Origin: Priapulus caudatus
Lineage: Eukaryota; Priapulida; Priapulimorpha; Priapulimorphida; Priapulidae
Length of the DNA: 61,489 nt
Assembly: GCF_000485595.1 (NCBI RefSeq)
Contig: NW_014578020.1
Location: forward strand, 1 to 61,489
Direction of reading: 5' to 3'
Each line of letters opens with the position of its first letter. Within the stretch, counting starts at the first letter, position 1. Both the position numbers and the translations under genes were made by a program. The notes beneath the pieces were generated by a model. The model was given only the letters and a program-made list of their open reading frames with translations, did no database searches and was not told the origin of the DNA. Shown one piece after another: positions 23,860 through 35,307 of the stretch.

Positions 23860-24760
23860 CTGCATAGTCAGATGCAGCTTGTTGCATCGCCACATCGTCC
23901 GTCCGTGCGTCCGTCCGTCCGTCCGTGCGTGCGTCGGCCGTCCGTCTGTCCGTCCGTCCGTCACAGCTTGGCGCACAAATCTTAACGCTCGACGTAGGTC
24001 ACGATATTTGGCACATCGGGGGAGATCGTCAAACGAGGTTGGGATGTCGAAGCTGGGGGTCAAAGGTCAAAGGTCAAGAGGTGTAAAGAAGAGGGAACAT
24101 TCACTCCTTAACTTAAGGTATAGGGAGGAATACAGAATTGCCGCACAAATCTAAACGGCTCGACCTAGGCTCGTGATAGTCGGTGTATAGCATCGATGGT
24201 AGGAAAAGCCATCCACTGTGCCGAAATGGAGCGTCACAGGTCAATGGGCACAGGGCAGATTTTAGACATTTTCTGCAGGAAATGTCTGACGGCGGCATTG
24301 GAAACTTTTTTGTTTCAGCGGTGACCATAGCATTTTTATGGCTTTTATTGAAAGGACCATGAAATTTCCCTTGTGCTGACATGCGAAGAGTAAGTGTCGG
24401 ATAACCTTTGACCCTCAAAGAGGAGGTTAAACATGGATTTGTTTACTGTCGGGTTTGCTAGTAGAATCTATACATGCCTGGATGTACGAGGCTTACAATG
24501 TCACAGTGAAATTTCAAAAGCTTAAATTTGGTTGAAGAAGTTTATGCCCTCCTTAAATCTATAATTGTCTATGGCATTCTGTACTGTCAGATATTTTACA
24601 TGTAACGTATGCCACTGCCAGTGCATGTGGTGGTGGCTGTCTGTAGTTTTTGCCTGCGTTAATTAGTTACAGGTGGCAGCTCTCTATTGCAGCCTGTAGG
24701 CTTGCGTAGGTAAATGGAGGAGTGCTTACCTATTCTGTCTTGGCAAATAGTTGTTGCTAC
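23860..24760. repeat. DR1-type repeat family member
   Basis: It runs from 'gctcatctgcatagtcagatg' through a GTCCGTCCGTCCG/GTGCGTGCG tract at 23898-23960 to 'ggcaaatagttgttgc'. AGGTCA-A-AGGTCA is perfect at 24064-24076. It is the second-copy allele of the repeat at 38876-39925, and it lacks the long C run present there. Confidence 0.7.
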
Positions 24761-27068
24761 TACGTACGATGGGAGCTTCCATCTTTAATCTGGAGACACT
24801 TAAACGTACGCGCCATCTCGTGGCAACTTTCATAACGATCCCAACCAACATTCCTTATGAGAAGGTTCCTGATACCATCCCTGTGCATTCCACTGTTTCG
24901 GCATGTATGTGAACACATTGGGACTAACAGGGTTTACGTAGAATCCCACCACTCCACCACAGAGTCACCGCAGTAGACGTTAATGAGCGCGTGTCGCTCC
25001 GCGGCACTTGTTCTAAATAGCAAGGGTTTGTCAATTTCATATAATGTGTTGTGTTAAATAAGTTATTTGCATTCATGTTTATTATAATATTTTAGTAAAG
25101 TTTCACCTGGTTGAGAAACAAGTTTTTATCGAGTGCAGGCCGCATGTTGACGAGTGAGTACAATTGACAGTTCAGAGAACCTAGCTGCACATTAGGATGC
25201 CGGTTGGTCGCGCTGCAGTATTGTTTACTTGCTTTCACAGGTTTGGTCGACACAGGGATCTACGGCAGGCCGCCTCGTAAGGCGCACGACTCGAGCGAGA
25301 AGCAGCCACGGCCATCGAGTAAGAAGCCAGACGAGTGGCATGACCCTGGAATCGTGCACGACGCGTAAATCTCTAAGCTTCTCCCATTTTCTACGCTGCG
25401 AGACTGTTTATGGGGGACACTCTCGGTGCTCACTGTCTTTGCCAGCTGCCACTGCTCAGAGAAGTGTTTTTTTTATATTGGTTTGTTTGGTTGGTCTATG
25501 TTTAGTTAAAATGATAGGAACTGATGTACTGGTGGTCGGTTCCTTATTATGAGGTTCTTGATAGTCTTTGTTAGGCTCGTTTTTTTCAGCACTGTTGTAG
25601 GGTCACAGTGCTTCTCACTTTTCCTGCAGCTTTCTGAATCAGCTCAGTTATTACAGTGTTAATCCCAATGTCTTCACGCTGTCTTAATTTAAGTGTGTTA
25701 CCCCAGTGTAGTCTCATTGCAGTTGTTTAATATAGTGGTAGTGATTGCTGTTCTCATCAAATGTGTAGTGCAATCACATTATATTAATTGCAGCATAATT
25801 TCTTCTCTGTGTATTAATTGAAATGTAGCTTCAATTTGTCTATTATTTGCTATGCCTTCTTAGTCTCATAGTCCTAACGCTATTACAAACATTACACCAT
25901 TGCAGTTATTTCCACAACACAGTTGTTACCCTCATGAGTCATTTTCTTCTTAGATCGCAATCACCATCGAAGAAACAAACTCGGTCACCCCTGCATAGGA
26001 GGGCGGTCAGTATCATCCAACTCCTACTCCAGCTCGTCCGTCAGGGTAGGAATGATCATTCTAAAATATTATAGTGCTCCACCTTATGTGATTTACTCTG
26101 TGAAGGATTCTCCTGTGTTTGAAGGCTTTTAATGTGTGACGTTAAAATTATGGTCATCAGGGTATAGACGTTTTCGTAAACAATCATATGGGTCAGTCAC
26201 TCTGAGTAAGCTGTGAAAGTAAGTGATTTGTGTTTGATTTCAGCTGCGGTTGATCTGCTTATTTAGTAGTTGTTATGATTTTCCGGTCATCATCATATTC
26301 CTCTTCTAGTAGATCCTCGTCTGGTAGCTCACATTCTGGTAGCTCATACAGGTTCGTTTTAGTTGGCTATATTTAGATAATCTGCGAAGCGAAAAATGCT
26401 GGTACATGTATGAAGTTGTTGTTAAAACTTCTGCTGAAAAATCTTATGTAAATAATATCAGTAGCATTGTAGCATCGTTGTATACACGAATATCGTTACC
26501 TGCTGGTGTCGATGCAGCGAATCCACCACGGTGTCACTCACCGCGCGTGTGCTTGCTCTGGGTAGTCGCATCTTCGTCGCGTCCCTGTCACCCACGAGCA
26601 CGAAGGTGGCGCCGGATGCGGCAGAGAGGCGAGCCCTGCCACCTGATGGCGTCGACAGGCGAGCACCAGACAGGTGGGCAGAAAGACGTCCTCAAGGGAC
26701 TGATGGCATGGATAGCGACATGCTCGGGCCTGATGCAAGTGACAGGCGGCAAGCTGGGCCTGATGGAGGCGACAGGCGACAAGGTGGGCCTGATGGAGGC
26801 GACAGGCGACAAGGTGGGCGGACATGCCAGATAGGCGAGCCTCCTGGGCCAGACAGAATGGATAGGAGGGACCTGCACGACAAGAATGGACAGACGGGAC
26901 CGCGGGTGGACAGACGGGGACCGGGCTGGACAGAATGGACAGACAGGACCAGTATCGGACAGAATGGACAGACGAGGACCCAATCAGACATAGGGGATAG
27001 GCCGAGGCGCACCGATGGATAGAATGGACAGGCGAGGACCTCAGCCAAAACAGAGTGGACAGGATAGA

Positions 27069-27902
27069 GGTGTGACACCACAGACTGTTTGTTATCTGCG
27101 TGTCTATATAATATGCTATATAATTGCCAAACCCTTATTTACCTAATTTGCATAATTTTTTTTTAAATATCAAAACCCCTACCCCTTATTCATTCACATA
27201 CCAAAAATGAGCAAAATCCATTGAACCTGAACTAACTAATGGCAATTCCCATTTTTGCCAAAAAAATGCCGTGGCTCGAAAGTACGTCGACTGGCGTGCT
27301 CCAAAATAGGACGTTTAATATGGGAGCATAGCAGTAACAACTATACCCAATTTTAAACATGTGGGTCAAACGGTTCCTGAGTTATTGTTGACCGTAGCCA
27401 AATGTTGACGGACGGACGGACGTACGACGACCAATGGCAATAGCTCAGCTTGACGATGTCAAGGTGAGCTAAAAATCAGATGGGATTCGATCCAACGACC
27501 TTTGAGCCGTGATGCCTGTGCTGTGCGTTCGGCTATCCAGGCTTATTGGGTTTCTAGATTATGGATGTGCCATGAATATGACAACACTGTGATGTCAATG
27601 AGGCAGTTCAGGAATCCATGTTTAACCCTCCTCTTGAGGGTCAAAAGGTTATCAGACACTTGCTCTTTGCACGTCAGTGGAAAGCACATTTCATGGTCCT
27701 TTCAATAAAATGATAAAAATGGTAGGTCAACGCTGAAACAAGAAAGTTTTCCACTCTGTCCGTTAGGCCATGTCCTCAGAAGCGAAAATGTCTGATATAT
27801 GACCTTTCCCCATGGCCCTTTGACCTGTGACCTCCAATTTCGCACTGGTGGTGGGTTTCCTGCCCATCACACTATACACCGAATATTAAGAGCATAGGTC
27901 GA
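27069..27902. repeat. Transposon tract copied from the 10640-11470 type, with abrupt ends
   Basis: It is nearly identical to 10640-11470, including the GGACGGACGG repeat, the SINE head (27478-27545) and part of the DR1-type repeat. Its left end joins the DRRG exon without an intron boundary at 27068/27069. Its right end changes at 27902/27903 from the middle of one repeat ('agcataggtcga') into the middle of the GGGCCCGTTG MITE. Neither join looks like a biological insertion. Confidence 0.7.
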
Positions 27903-28322
27903 AACCGCTAATAAAACAAAACAATACATTTACAAATGGCGTATGGCATTTGTTCTCTTGTTCTAAAGGTTTTCCACGCTTGCCACGATTCTCGCGTCTC
28001 GCGTTACAGTGTGAGAATTTGTCTTGTTGTGCAGAATAAATTCATGACCACGTCGTTTTTCATCAAATATTATTTATATGTGGTTAGCCATCATAATATG
28101 CATAAATTACTGTGATGTACAATAAATGTGTATGAATTTGAATTTTGTGATTGATTCTCATCCAATCAGCAGCCTTGTGATGAAGTTCCTGTTATCGTAA
28201 GTTTTTTAATAGCTGCGATGTGTTTCTGTCAACGCTAGTCTCGCAACATTAGCATTAGTCGTAAGTGTTGTCGTAGCATTAACTTTAGCATTAACTTTAC
28301 GATGTTTCTGACAACGGGCCCC
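27903..28322. mobile_element. Truncated MITE fragment (GGGCCCGTTG family)
   Basis: It corresponds to 6432-6850 and starts abruptly inside the element at 'ccgctaataaaacaaaac'. It ends in TTTCTGACAACGGGCCCC. The missing left half and the adjoining unrelated repeat mark a join. Confidence 0.7.
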
Positions 28323-28364
28323 AGGTGTCTCACTCGTGTTATTATCTACTCTTGATTATAGGCA

Positions 28365-28660
28365 ATGTCAGCCAATAGAAGAGTAATGCAAGAACAATAC
28401 AAGCAGCTTAAAATGAGATTAGATAGGTGTACTGCCAGGAGATTAGAAAAAAAAGGACCCACTACTGGCACCGGGAGAATAGTAACAGTTTATAAGTTAT
28501 TACAGATAATTAATAGTTTTGATTCCCATACATTTATTTATGTTATTCTGTTATTGTTTAATTATAGGTGATATTACAATTAGCACATGAATTGCCAGAG
28601 TGGCGAAACATGTCTACGAATTTGAAGACAATACATATCGATGGAATTTGTTACTAGTAA
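28365..28660 (+). CDS. Second copy of the candidate small antisense ORF
   Basis: This matches 6892-7189. The peptide again begins MSANRRVMQEQYKQLKMRLD. An inserted A in a poly-A run and a lost base near 28465 alter a few residues without a net frame change, which is mild support for coding or simply chance. Function unknown. Confidence 0.2.
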
Positions 28661-28764
28661 TTGTAGCGGTATAAAGTTTGTGTCTATGTGAAACAGAAAA
28701 TACTTGCTAATGGAGTTGTATCCTATGAGTGTGAGTCTCAATGAGTGTACATGCTGTTTCATAC

Positions 28765-30047
28765 CTTTACTAGAGTTTTGAGCTCCAGGGCTGCAGTCTT
28801 TGTACTCTTTTCAGGTTTTGCCGACAGTGCTGCTGCATCAGCTTCCATTTGTTGTTGAAACGCTGCGGAGGCTTTTAGTGCTTCCTTGCGTGCTAAAAAC
28901 ATTACACCATTGAGATTTTCATAATTACAGCATTAACAGGAACATGCACATGTATGTGGGCACAAGGAGAAATAAGACTAATTTCAACAAGGTACAATAA
29001 ACCGTAATAATAAAACGTAATGAGGCCCGTCAATGGCAACTAAGACCATTTCGATTATTTTTAAATACCTTTCTCAGCTTTCTCGAAAGCTGATGGCTTC
29101 AATGCTTGTTTCTGAGCTGGTTTTATGGTCATTTTGACTGGTGGCTTCTCCACTTGAGGAGGAGGAGGTGGCTTTGGAGAAGGCTTTGGAGGTGGCTTCA
29201 CAACCGTGCTTTCTTTCACTGTTGGCTTTGCTGGTTCTGATGGCTAATCAAGAAAAACCGTCTCAACTTTTTACAATTATATACAATAAAAGCTCTAAGA
29301 GTAAAAACAGCAACGTTTGGTGGTGTTAATTTCTATGTGTGTTAAAGGCGCAAACACTCGCAAATACGCACGCACGCACGCACGCACACAATATTAGTCT
29401 CCTACCTTGTTGGCAAGATTAAGCTTGATTGGCTTGTGCGAAATTGCAAAGCTTTTCTTTTGGCTCATCAACTGTGACGTTGTAACGGCAGATTTGACCT
29501 GTTTGCTGCTCAGACTTTCATCTGCCCTCTTTCCTGCACACACAAAGACATATAGATAAAGCCATACTCAAACCTATAAACATAATAAAGTGACAGTGAC
29601 AGTGATCATGTTTAGCACCCGTCATTATAAGCACGGGAATGAGCTTTCATTTTATTAATTTTACTGACACTGATCAAGGTCAAACGTGCAAACAAAATGA
29701 TATATGTAAAATATTCACATGGCTTTGGTACACAGAATAACACCAGATGGCATTACAGGTATATACACCCTACTGTACCTCAAACACAAGTACACGAGTA
29801 TGCTGTTGAAGAAGTGCTCAATCCTGTACAACACCGCCAGCAGTAAAGGGCGCATATGAGCCTGCTGGAAGATTTGTGCAGAGTTGGTGTGGACTTACTC
29901 TCATACGCAGAGTCGGAGCTGGCACTGCTGCTGCGTGAGCTAGCAGAGCTGCTGCTGCTGCCACTGCTGCTTGATCGGCTGCGACTACGGCTTGACGAGC
30001 TGCTGCTGAAGCTACCGCTGCGCCCTCTATGTCTTTCAGGGCTAGCA
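28765..30047 (-). CDS. ZC3H18: ZC3H18 exons 16-19, intact copy
   Basis: Exons on minus are 30047-29899 (exon 16, a Ser/Arg tract ending ASSDSAYE), 29533-29406 (exon 17, includes SHKPIKLNLANK), 29243-29069 (exon 18, KPPPKPSPKPPPPPQVEKPP) and 28892-28765 (exon 19, ALKASAAFQQQMEADAAAL). Phases run 2-1-0-1-0 and fit exon 15 upstream and exon 20 downstream. SHKPIKLNLANK parallels a HKEIKLTLLNK motif in vertebrate ZC3H18. This copy is in frame throughout, unlike 7291-8561. It should sit between exon 20 (4923-5135) and exons 15-11b (11790-14354) in a correct gene order. Confidence 0.88.
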
Positions 30048-32084
30048 CTGAAACACCACACAAGCATTTGTTGTCAAGTGCTGCTTGTATAGCATTGGGA
30101 ATTGTTATAGAATCCCAGGTTAGACTATGCAGCTCTGAGAGCGACTGCTTGCTAAATTTCACATCCAAGCTTTAAATCTTATATATGTGTAACTCATAAT
30201 ATCATATATTTTAACATACTGAAAAGCTCATAAATGGGTTCATCATGCACTCCCAGCTGTAAGTCCCAGGAAAACGGACAGCTCAAAACACACGTTATTC
30301 ATTAAACTGTACATGCTTTTGGCTTCAGAATTACTGCACATACACCCAAGTATAATGTAACTTACTTCAATTGATGATCAATGTTCTTGTAATAGGAACT
30401 AGAACTTATAAAAGATGTGTATAATAGGGATGACTGACTATGTGATACAACACTCGAGTTATGACAACAAGAGCCGCAGAGCGTCTGGGCTCATCTGAGG
30501 TCTGTTGCTACGGTTATAAACGTAACATTTAAGTCGTGCGTAGTGACACCTTTGTTAGGCGCAGATATGCAGATACGCAGTTGCGTACACATCATTTCAG
30601 CAACCTTCTGCATTCTGCATACCTCCCAAATCCCATTGGTTGATACAAATCGCGTGCCTGAAACTCCTGTTTTATGGTGCAATGTGAGCCTAACCCTAAC
30701 CTTAACCCTATTCAAAAAATAAATATTTGTTGTTATTAAATTGTTGTAAATAAATCATGTAAATATTTGCGTTAATTTGAAAAAAATAGTTAAATGGATA
30801 AAGATAGAAAAATACAGAAAACAGGTAAATAATAAATGAAAGTGTCAATGACACTGTAGCTCACCACAAAAAAGGACGTTCAAGCGCTGCGAACATGCTG
30901 GACAGGAAGAGACAAGCGCCGGACAATGGTGGGCAAGGAGAAGGTCAACAGGGCCGGACATGGTGGACAGGAGAGGTCAAGGCCGACATGCACAGGAGAG
31001 GAATGGATAGACGAGGTACAGGACAGGACATGGCGGACAGACGGGGGCGCGGCACAATGACAGGATGGATAGACGAGGCGGGGGACGCGGACATTGGTGG
31101 ACAGGAGAGGGCAAGCACTGGATATCGCGGACAGGAGAGGACCGATGGCACGACGATCTCCCATCCTAGGAGCAGCTAAGCAGCACAGCAAGCCACCCAC
31201 TGTTGATAGTGTGCGAGGAGAACCGCAAAGTATGCAGACCATTAGCTCAATTTACCCTGTTTCCGATCTTCCTTGTCTGTAAGCTGAAGAAGATCTTTGT
31301 TGTGCCATTATTCGTAGAAAGGCTGTACTATAAAAGGCCAATGCTCTAGTTAACATATCTGATTTATAAATATAAAATGTATATTCACCGCGCGACGATA
31401 GTAGGCAAGTCTATAGTATAGTTAAAGGAAGAAAATATTTCTTGGGATTCTTATTATGCTAATTATATTTTTTCACTTTTTGCAGTGCAGAGAATACTAA
31501 GTCAATGTTTGCTGATGCAAAGAGGCAGCAAGGCAAACTTCAAGGGTCCCAGGAAGGTCTGTACGAGCATTACACAACAACATTAGGCATTGCTTGCCAA
31601 ACACTATCACATTCATCGTGTTTATCATGCAGTGGTGATGTTAGGTAGAATCAGTGTTATAACAGCCACTGCGGTGGTCCGGCATTAAAAAGTGATGGAG
31701 AAACTCTCTTACATTTAGAATAGCGATTGAGATTTCCACATGTTACTTTAATATTGAATTATACACTTGTATTTAGGAGAGCAAGTCTTGAAAGAGGAAC
31801 AAGGGTCCCCAATTGGAGTCCAGAGTAGGCAAGATAGGGGAGAGAGCGGCCTTCTCTGTCAATGTAAGCTAAGCTAAAGCTTGGTTTGAATAAAAATATG
31901 GACAAGTGCATGTTCTGTTTAAATAAAAAAACGAGTAGTTCTTTGCATAGACATCCCTGTAGATATAGGTTATATTTTTGATCAGTTCTATTGTTTATAT
32001 ATTTTCATATAGCGTTAGAGGAATGTTCATAGTGTTTTATCGATATAAATATCGTCATTATGGCTGTGTAATGAATATGGCATG

Positions 32085-32727
32085 GAAATAGTTGTATTAT
32101 AATATATCTGATTTGAGGACAAAATTGTTTGATATCAACAACTGCTTGTGCCTTGTATCATATGTGTAATTGGGTTTTCAGAAAAGATGGTGGGAATCTT
32201 GAGGCTGGGTCTGGTGGGTACCCAGACAACAGGAGAAGGGTTCAGCAGCAGCACCCTACCAGCCCTTCCTCTCTCAAGGATCATGGTGACAGGCGTGTCC
32301 CTTCTTCGTAAGTAACATGGCTGGCTGGAGACACTGCAGACAGCTATAGTGCTGTTGTGTATTAGGCAAACAGCTGTGCAATCATCTGCTGAAATCTGTA
32401 TAATATATATATCAAGAATACATAATACGTCATACCAATTTACCTGAAAATCGTATGTGTTCTTCAAAAAAGTTCTTTGAATACGACACGGTTTCGCAGT
32501 TTTCACGAATGGACGCATGTTTTCGGCCAAAGTTTGATATGCGGCAGCAGCCACCAGGTTGTAACAAGATACAAGTAAGAGACAATAGAACACTAATCCA
32601 TAATAAACGTTGGCCGAAAACATGCGTCCATTTGTGAAAACTGTTTGAAACCGTGTCGTATTCAAAGAACTTTTTTGAAGAACACATACGATTTCAGGTA
32701 AATTGGTGGTGTCATATGATTAAGGGA
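32085..32727. repeat. First of two direct ~0.65-kb copies around a gap
   Basis: From 'attataatatatctgattt' to 'gtcatatgattaaggga', this unit contains exon 14 and the palindromic element. It is repeated at 32753-33390 with near identity. The only sequence between them is the N run, so this is probably the same DNA represented at two contig ends. Confidence 0.8.
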
Positions 32728-32752
32728 NNNNNNNNNNNNNNNNNNNNNNNNN
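32728..32752. other. Assembly gap (25 N)
   Basis: A fixed-length N run. Both flanks carry the same ~0.65-kb sequence in the same orientation, the usual sign of overlapping contig ends that were not merged. A palindromic element sits directly at the left flank. Confidence 0.98.
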
Positions 32753-33390
32753 TATAATATATCTGATTTGAGGACAAAAATGTTTGATATCAACAACTGC
32801 TTGTGCCTTGTATCATATGTGTAATTGGGTTTTCAGAAAAGATGGTGGGAATCTTGAGGCTGGGTCTGGTGGGTACCCAGACAACAGGAGAAGGGTTCAG
32901 CAGCAGCACCCTACCAGCCCTTCCTCTCTCAAGGATCATGGTGACAGGCGTGTCCCTTCTTCGTAAGTAACATGGCTGGCTGGAGACACTGCAGACAGCT
33001 ATAGTGCTGTTGGGTATTAGGCAAACAGCTGTGCAATCATCTGCTGAAATCTGTATAATATATATATCAAGAATACATAATACGTCATACCAATTTACCT
33101 GAAAATCGTATGTGTTTTCAAAAAAGTTCTTTGAATACGACACGGTTTCGCAGTTTTCACGAATGGACGCATGTTTTCGGCCAAAGTTTGATATGCGGCA
33201 GCAGCACCAGGTTGTAACCAAGATACAAGATAGAGACAATAGAACACTAATCCCATAATAAACGTTGGCCGAAAACATGCGTCCATTTGTGAAAACTGTT
33301 TGAAACCGTGTCGTATTCAAAGAACTTTTTTGAAAACACATACGATTTCAGGTAAATTGGTGGTGTCATATGATTAAGGGAGAATCATAG
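32753..33390. repeat. Second direct copy of the ~0.65-kb unit
   Basis: Matches 32085-32727, including exon 14 (32837-32962), the adjoining intron and the ~275-bp palindrome (33088-33361). After the gap it continues uninterrupted towards exon 15. Confidence 0.8.
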
Positions 33391-33516
33391 ACGAAAACAA
33401 GGTAAAGTTTGAATATATTTATTCACATATTGATAGAATATTTACAAGTTGAAAACTATACAAAACGCCTGTTAAAACGGTGTCGTACTCTTCTCTATTA
33501 TGTACTCTTGAATATA

Positions 33517-33709
33517 CAGGGTTCTCCAAGCTTTTCATTATAGCATGCGGGTTCTGCATTTACGGTCTAGTTGCAAATTGCCGAAGGCGGTTTGCGTGCT
33601 AGCGCGGGGTCCGGGGGCTATGATATTTAGAATGGAGGGTGCATTTTAGGATGCAGGGCTCGACGATAGCCTGGCGGGCGCAGGCTATAAGTGCTCTTGG
33701 AGAACCCTG
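33517..33709. mobile_element. MITE with CAGGGTTCTCCAAG termini (inverted-copy allele)
   Basis: CAGGGTTCTCCAAGC at the left and CTTGGAGAACCCTG at the right, with AT-rich flanks. It is the allele of 12169-12365 in reverse. A short palindrome-like TACTCTTCTC/TATTATGTACTCTTGA motif directly precedes it. Confidence 0.7.
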
Positions 33710-34224
33710 ATATATACTATATATATTGTTCCGTTTGGTTTCTCTAGCCTGGGCCTATTAATTAATGTGAATATTGTTAATTAATTAATGTGCCTAATAA
33801 ATTATGCGAAATTTATTTTCTTGAGGGTCATTATCAGGCTTAAATACCTGTTTAATGTTGCCTGTATACACCATATTTAGTGCCATAATTGGACAGTTGC
33901 ATTTACTGCCTTGCTGTGCATGAGTGAATGTTTACATTCTAACTTTCACTCGTGGTGATGTGCTATTGCCAGGATGTTATCGGCCCCAGCCAGTGCTGTA
34001 GTGCCGCCCTGACCGGAAGCTGCTAGGGATCCACAGGGCTGAGCGTGAGGTCCCGCGCAACTACAGGGATGAGCGTGGAAAGACTCGACATGAGCGTGAG
34101 TATATGCGTGCCTTCAACATTCACTTGAACACAAAAACAAATGACACTCTGGAACCTGCCGTCTCTGCCCGTGTGTTAGGAAGTGTGCGTATAGGTGAAG
34201 TGGGCATGTCAATGCATGACCATT

Positions 34225-34740
34225 TTCTAGCTCATCTGACGTATTGTCAGATGCCAGCATGCTAGAATCGCATGATCGTCGGTGCGTGCATGCGTGCGTC
34301 CGTCAGTCACAGTGTCGGCACAAATCTGAACTGCTCGACGTATGGCCCGATATTCGGGACGTCGGGCGGGGGGGGGGGAATCGTGAAAATGGTATAGCAG
34401 GAAATACGGAATTGCGCGCACAAATCTTAACGGCTCGACCTATGCTCTTAATATTCGGTGTATAGTGTGATGGGCAGGAAACCCACCAACCAGTGCGAAA
34501 TTGGAGGTCACAGGTCAAAGCGGCCATGGGAAAGGTCAGATATCAGACATTTTCGCTTCTGAGGACATGGCCTAACGGACAGAGTGGAAAACTTTCTGTT
34601 TCAGCGTTGACCTACCATTTTTATCATTTTATTGAAAGGACCATGAAATGTGCTTTTCCACTGACGTGACAAGAGCAAGTGTCTGATAACCTTTGACCCT
34701 CAAGAGGAGGGTTAAACATGGATTCCTGAACTGCCTCACT
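34225..34740. repeat. DR1-type repeat family member (inverted-copy allele)
   Basis: The reverse of 11166-11667. It opens 'ttttctagctcatctgac', includes a GTGCGTGCATGCGTGCGTCC stretch and AGGTCACAGGTCA-like half-sites, and ends at 'tgataacctttgaccctcaa'. A run of G near 34365-34378 corresponds to the C run near 11519. Confidence 0.65.
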
Positions 34741-34794
34741 TGACATCACAGTGTGTCATATTCATGGCACATCCATAATCTAGAAACCAATAAG

Positions 34795-34862
34795 CCTGGA
34801 TAGCCGAACGCACAGCACAAGGCATCACGGCTCAAAGGTCGTTGGATCGAATCCCATCTGAT
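34795..34862 (+). repeat. tRNA-derived SINE-like head
   Basis: Plus-strand copy with TAGCCGAACGCACAGCAC (box-A-like) and GGATCGAATCCCA (box-B-like, one base off GGTTCGAATCC). It is followed by 'tttttagctcacc' and the CGTCCGTCCGTC repeat, so head and body appear in fixed order in all three copies. Confidence 0.6.
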
Positions 34863-34864
34863 TT

Positions 34865-35265
34865 TTAGCTCACCTTGACATCGTCAAGCTGAGCTATTGC
34901 CATTGTCGTCGTACGTCCGTCCGTCCGTCAACATTTGGCTACGGTCAACAATAACTCAGGAACCGTTTGACCCACATGTTAAAATTGGGTATAGTTGTTA
35001 CTGCTATGCTCCCATATTAAACGTCCTATTTTGGAGCCACGCAGTCGACGTACTTTCGAGCCACGGCATTTTTTTGGCAAAAATGGGAATTGCCATTAGT
35101 TAGTTCAGGTTCAATGGATTTTGCTCATTTTTGGTATGTGAATGAATAAGCGGGTAGAGGTTTTGATATTTAAAAAAAATTATGCAAATTAGGTAAATAA
35201 GGGTTTGGCAATTATATAGCATTTATATAGACACGCAGATAACAAACAGTCTGTGGTGTCACATT
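34865..35265. repeat. Interspersed repeat with TAGCTCACC and GTCCGTCCGTC blocks
   Basis: Inverse of 10640-11040. 'gtacgtccgtccgtccgt' is followed by 'ggaaccgtttgacccacatg'. It resembles repeats with GTCCGTC tracts that are common in marine invertebrate genomes, but I cannot name the family. Confidence 0.6.
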
Positions 35266-35307
35266 CGTCTGGTTCGATTTACAAGATTTCATTGACAATA
35301 TCTTTAA

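Larger units (their letters stand above)
19352..27068 (+). pseudogene. ZC3H18: ZC3H18 exons 1-11a, inverted indel-rich second copy
   Basis: All eleven 5' exons can be found on +: 19352 to about 20616 (exon 1), 21054-21105, 21274-21416 (CCCH finger), 21598-21802, 21906-22064, 23343-23438, 23756-23821, 25241-25364, 25954-26045, 26286-26351, and about 26570-27068 (DRRG repeats). Introns and their transposons match 36512-44285 in reverse. Exon 1 opens MEVTMMIRP instead of the acidic MEVDNDDQASS because of a lost base, and indels recur every few tens of bases. The CCCH exon also has inserted bases. Splice sites mostly survive, but exon 10 has ccG in place of cAG. This is not translatable as written. 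I favour a low-accuracy alternative-haplotype contig placed in the wrong orientation. Confidence 0.85.
30876..34095 (+). pseudogene. ZC3H18: ZC3H18 exons 11b-15, inverted indel-bearing copy with exon 14 doubled
   Basis: Exons on + are about 30890-31229 (DRRG repeats, frame broken), 31486-31556 (exon 12, 71 rather than 72 nt), 31777-31863 (exon 13, 87 rather than 90 nt, three one-base losses in short runs), 32182-32307 and again 32837-32962 (exon 14, both 126 nt), and 33973-34095 (exon 15, with compensating indels). The sequence is the reverse complement of 14354-11790. It lies between segments that carry the gene on minus, so this part is locally inverted. It cannot be expressed as drawn. Confidence 0.83.

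Noticed and set aside
34795-34862. Possible tRNA gene
   Set aside because: Only promoter-like boxes are tRNA-like. No complete cloverleaf or acceptor stem can be formed, and it recurs as part of a repeat.
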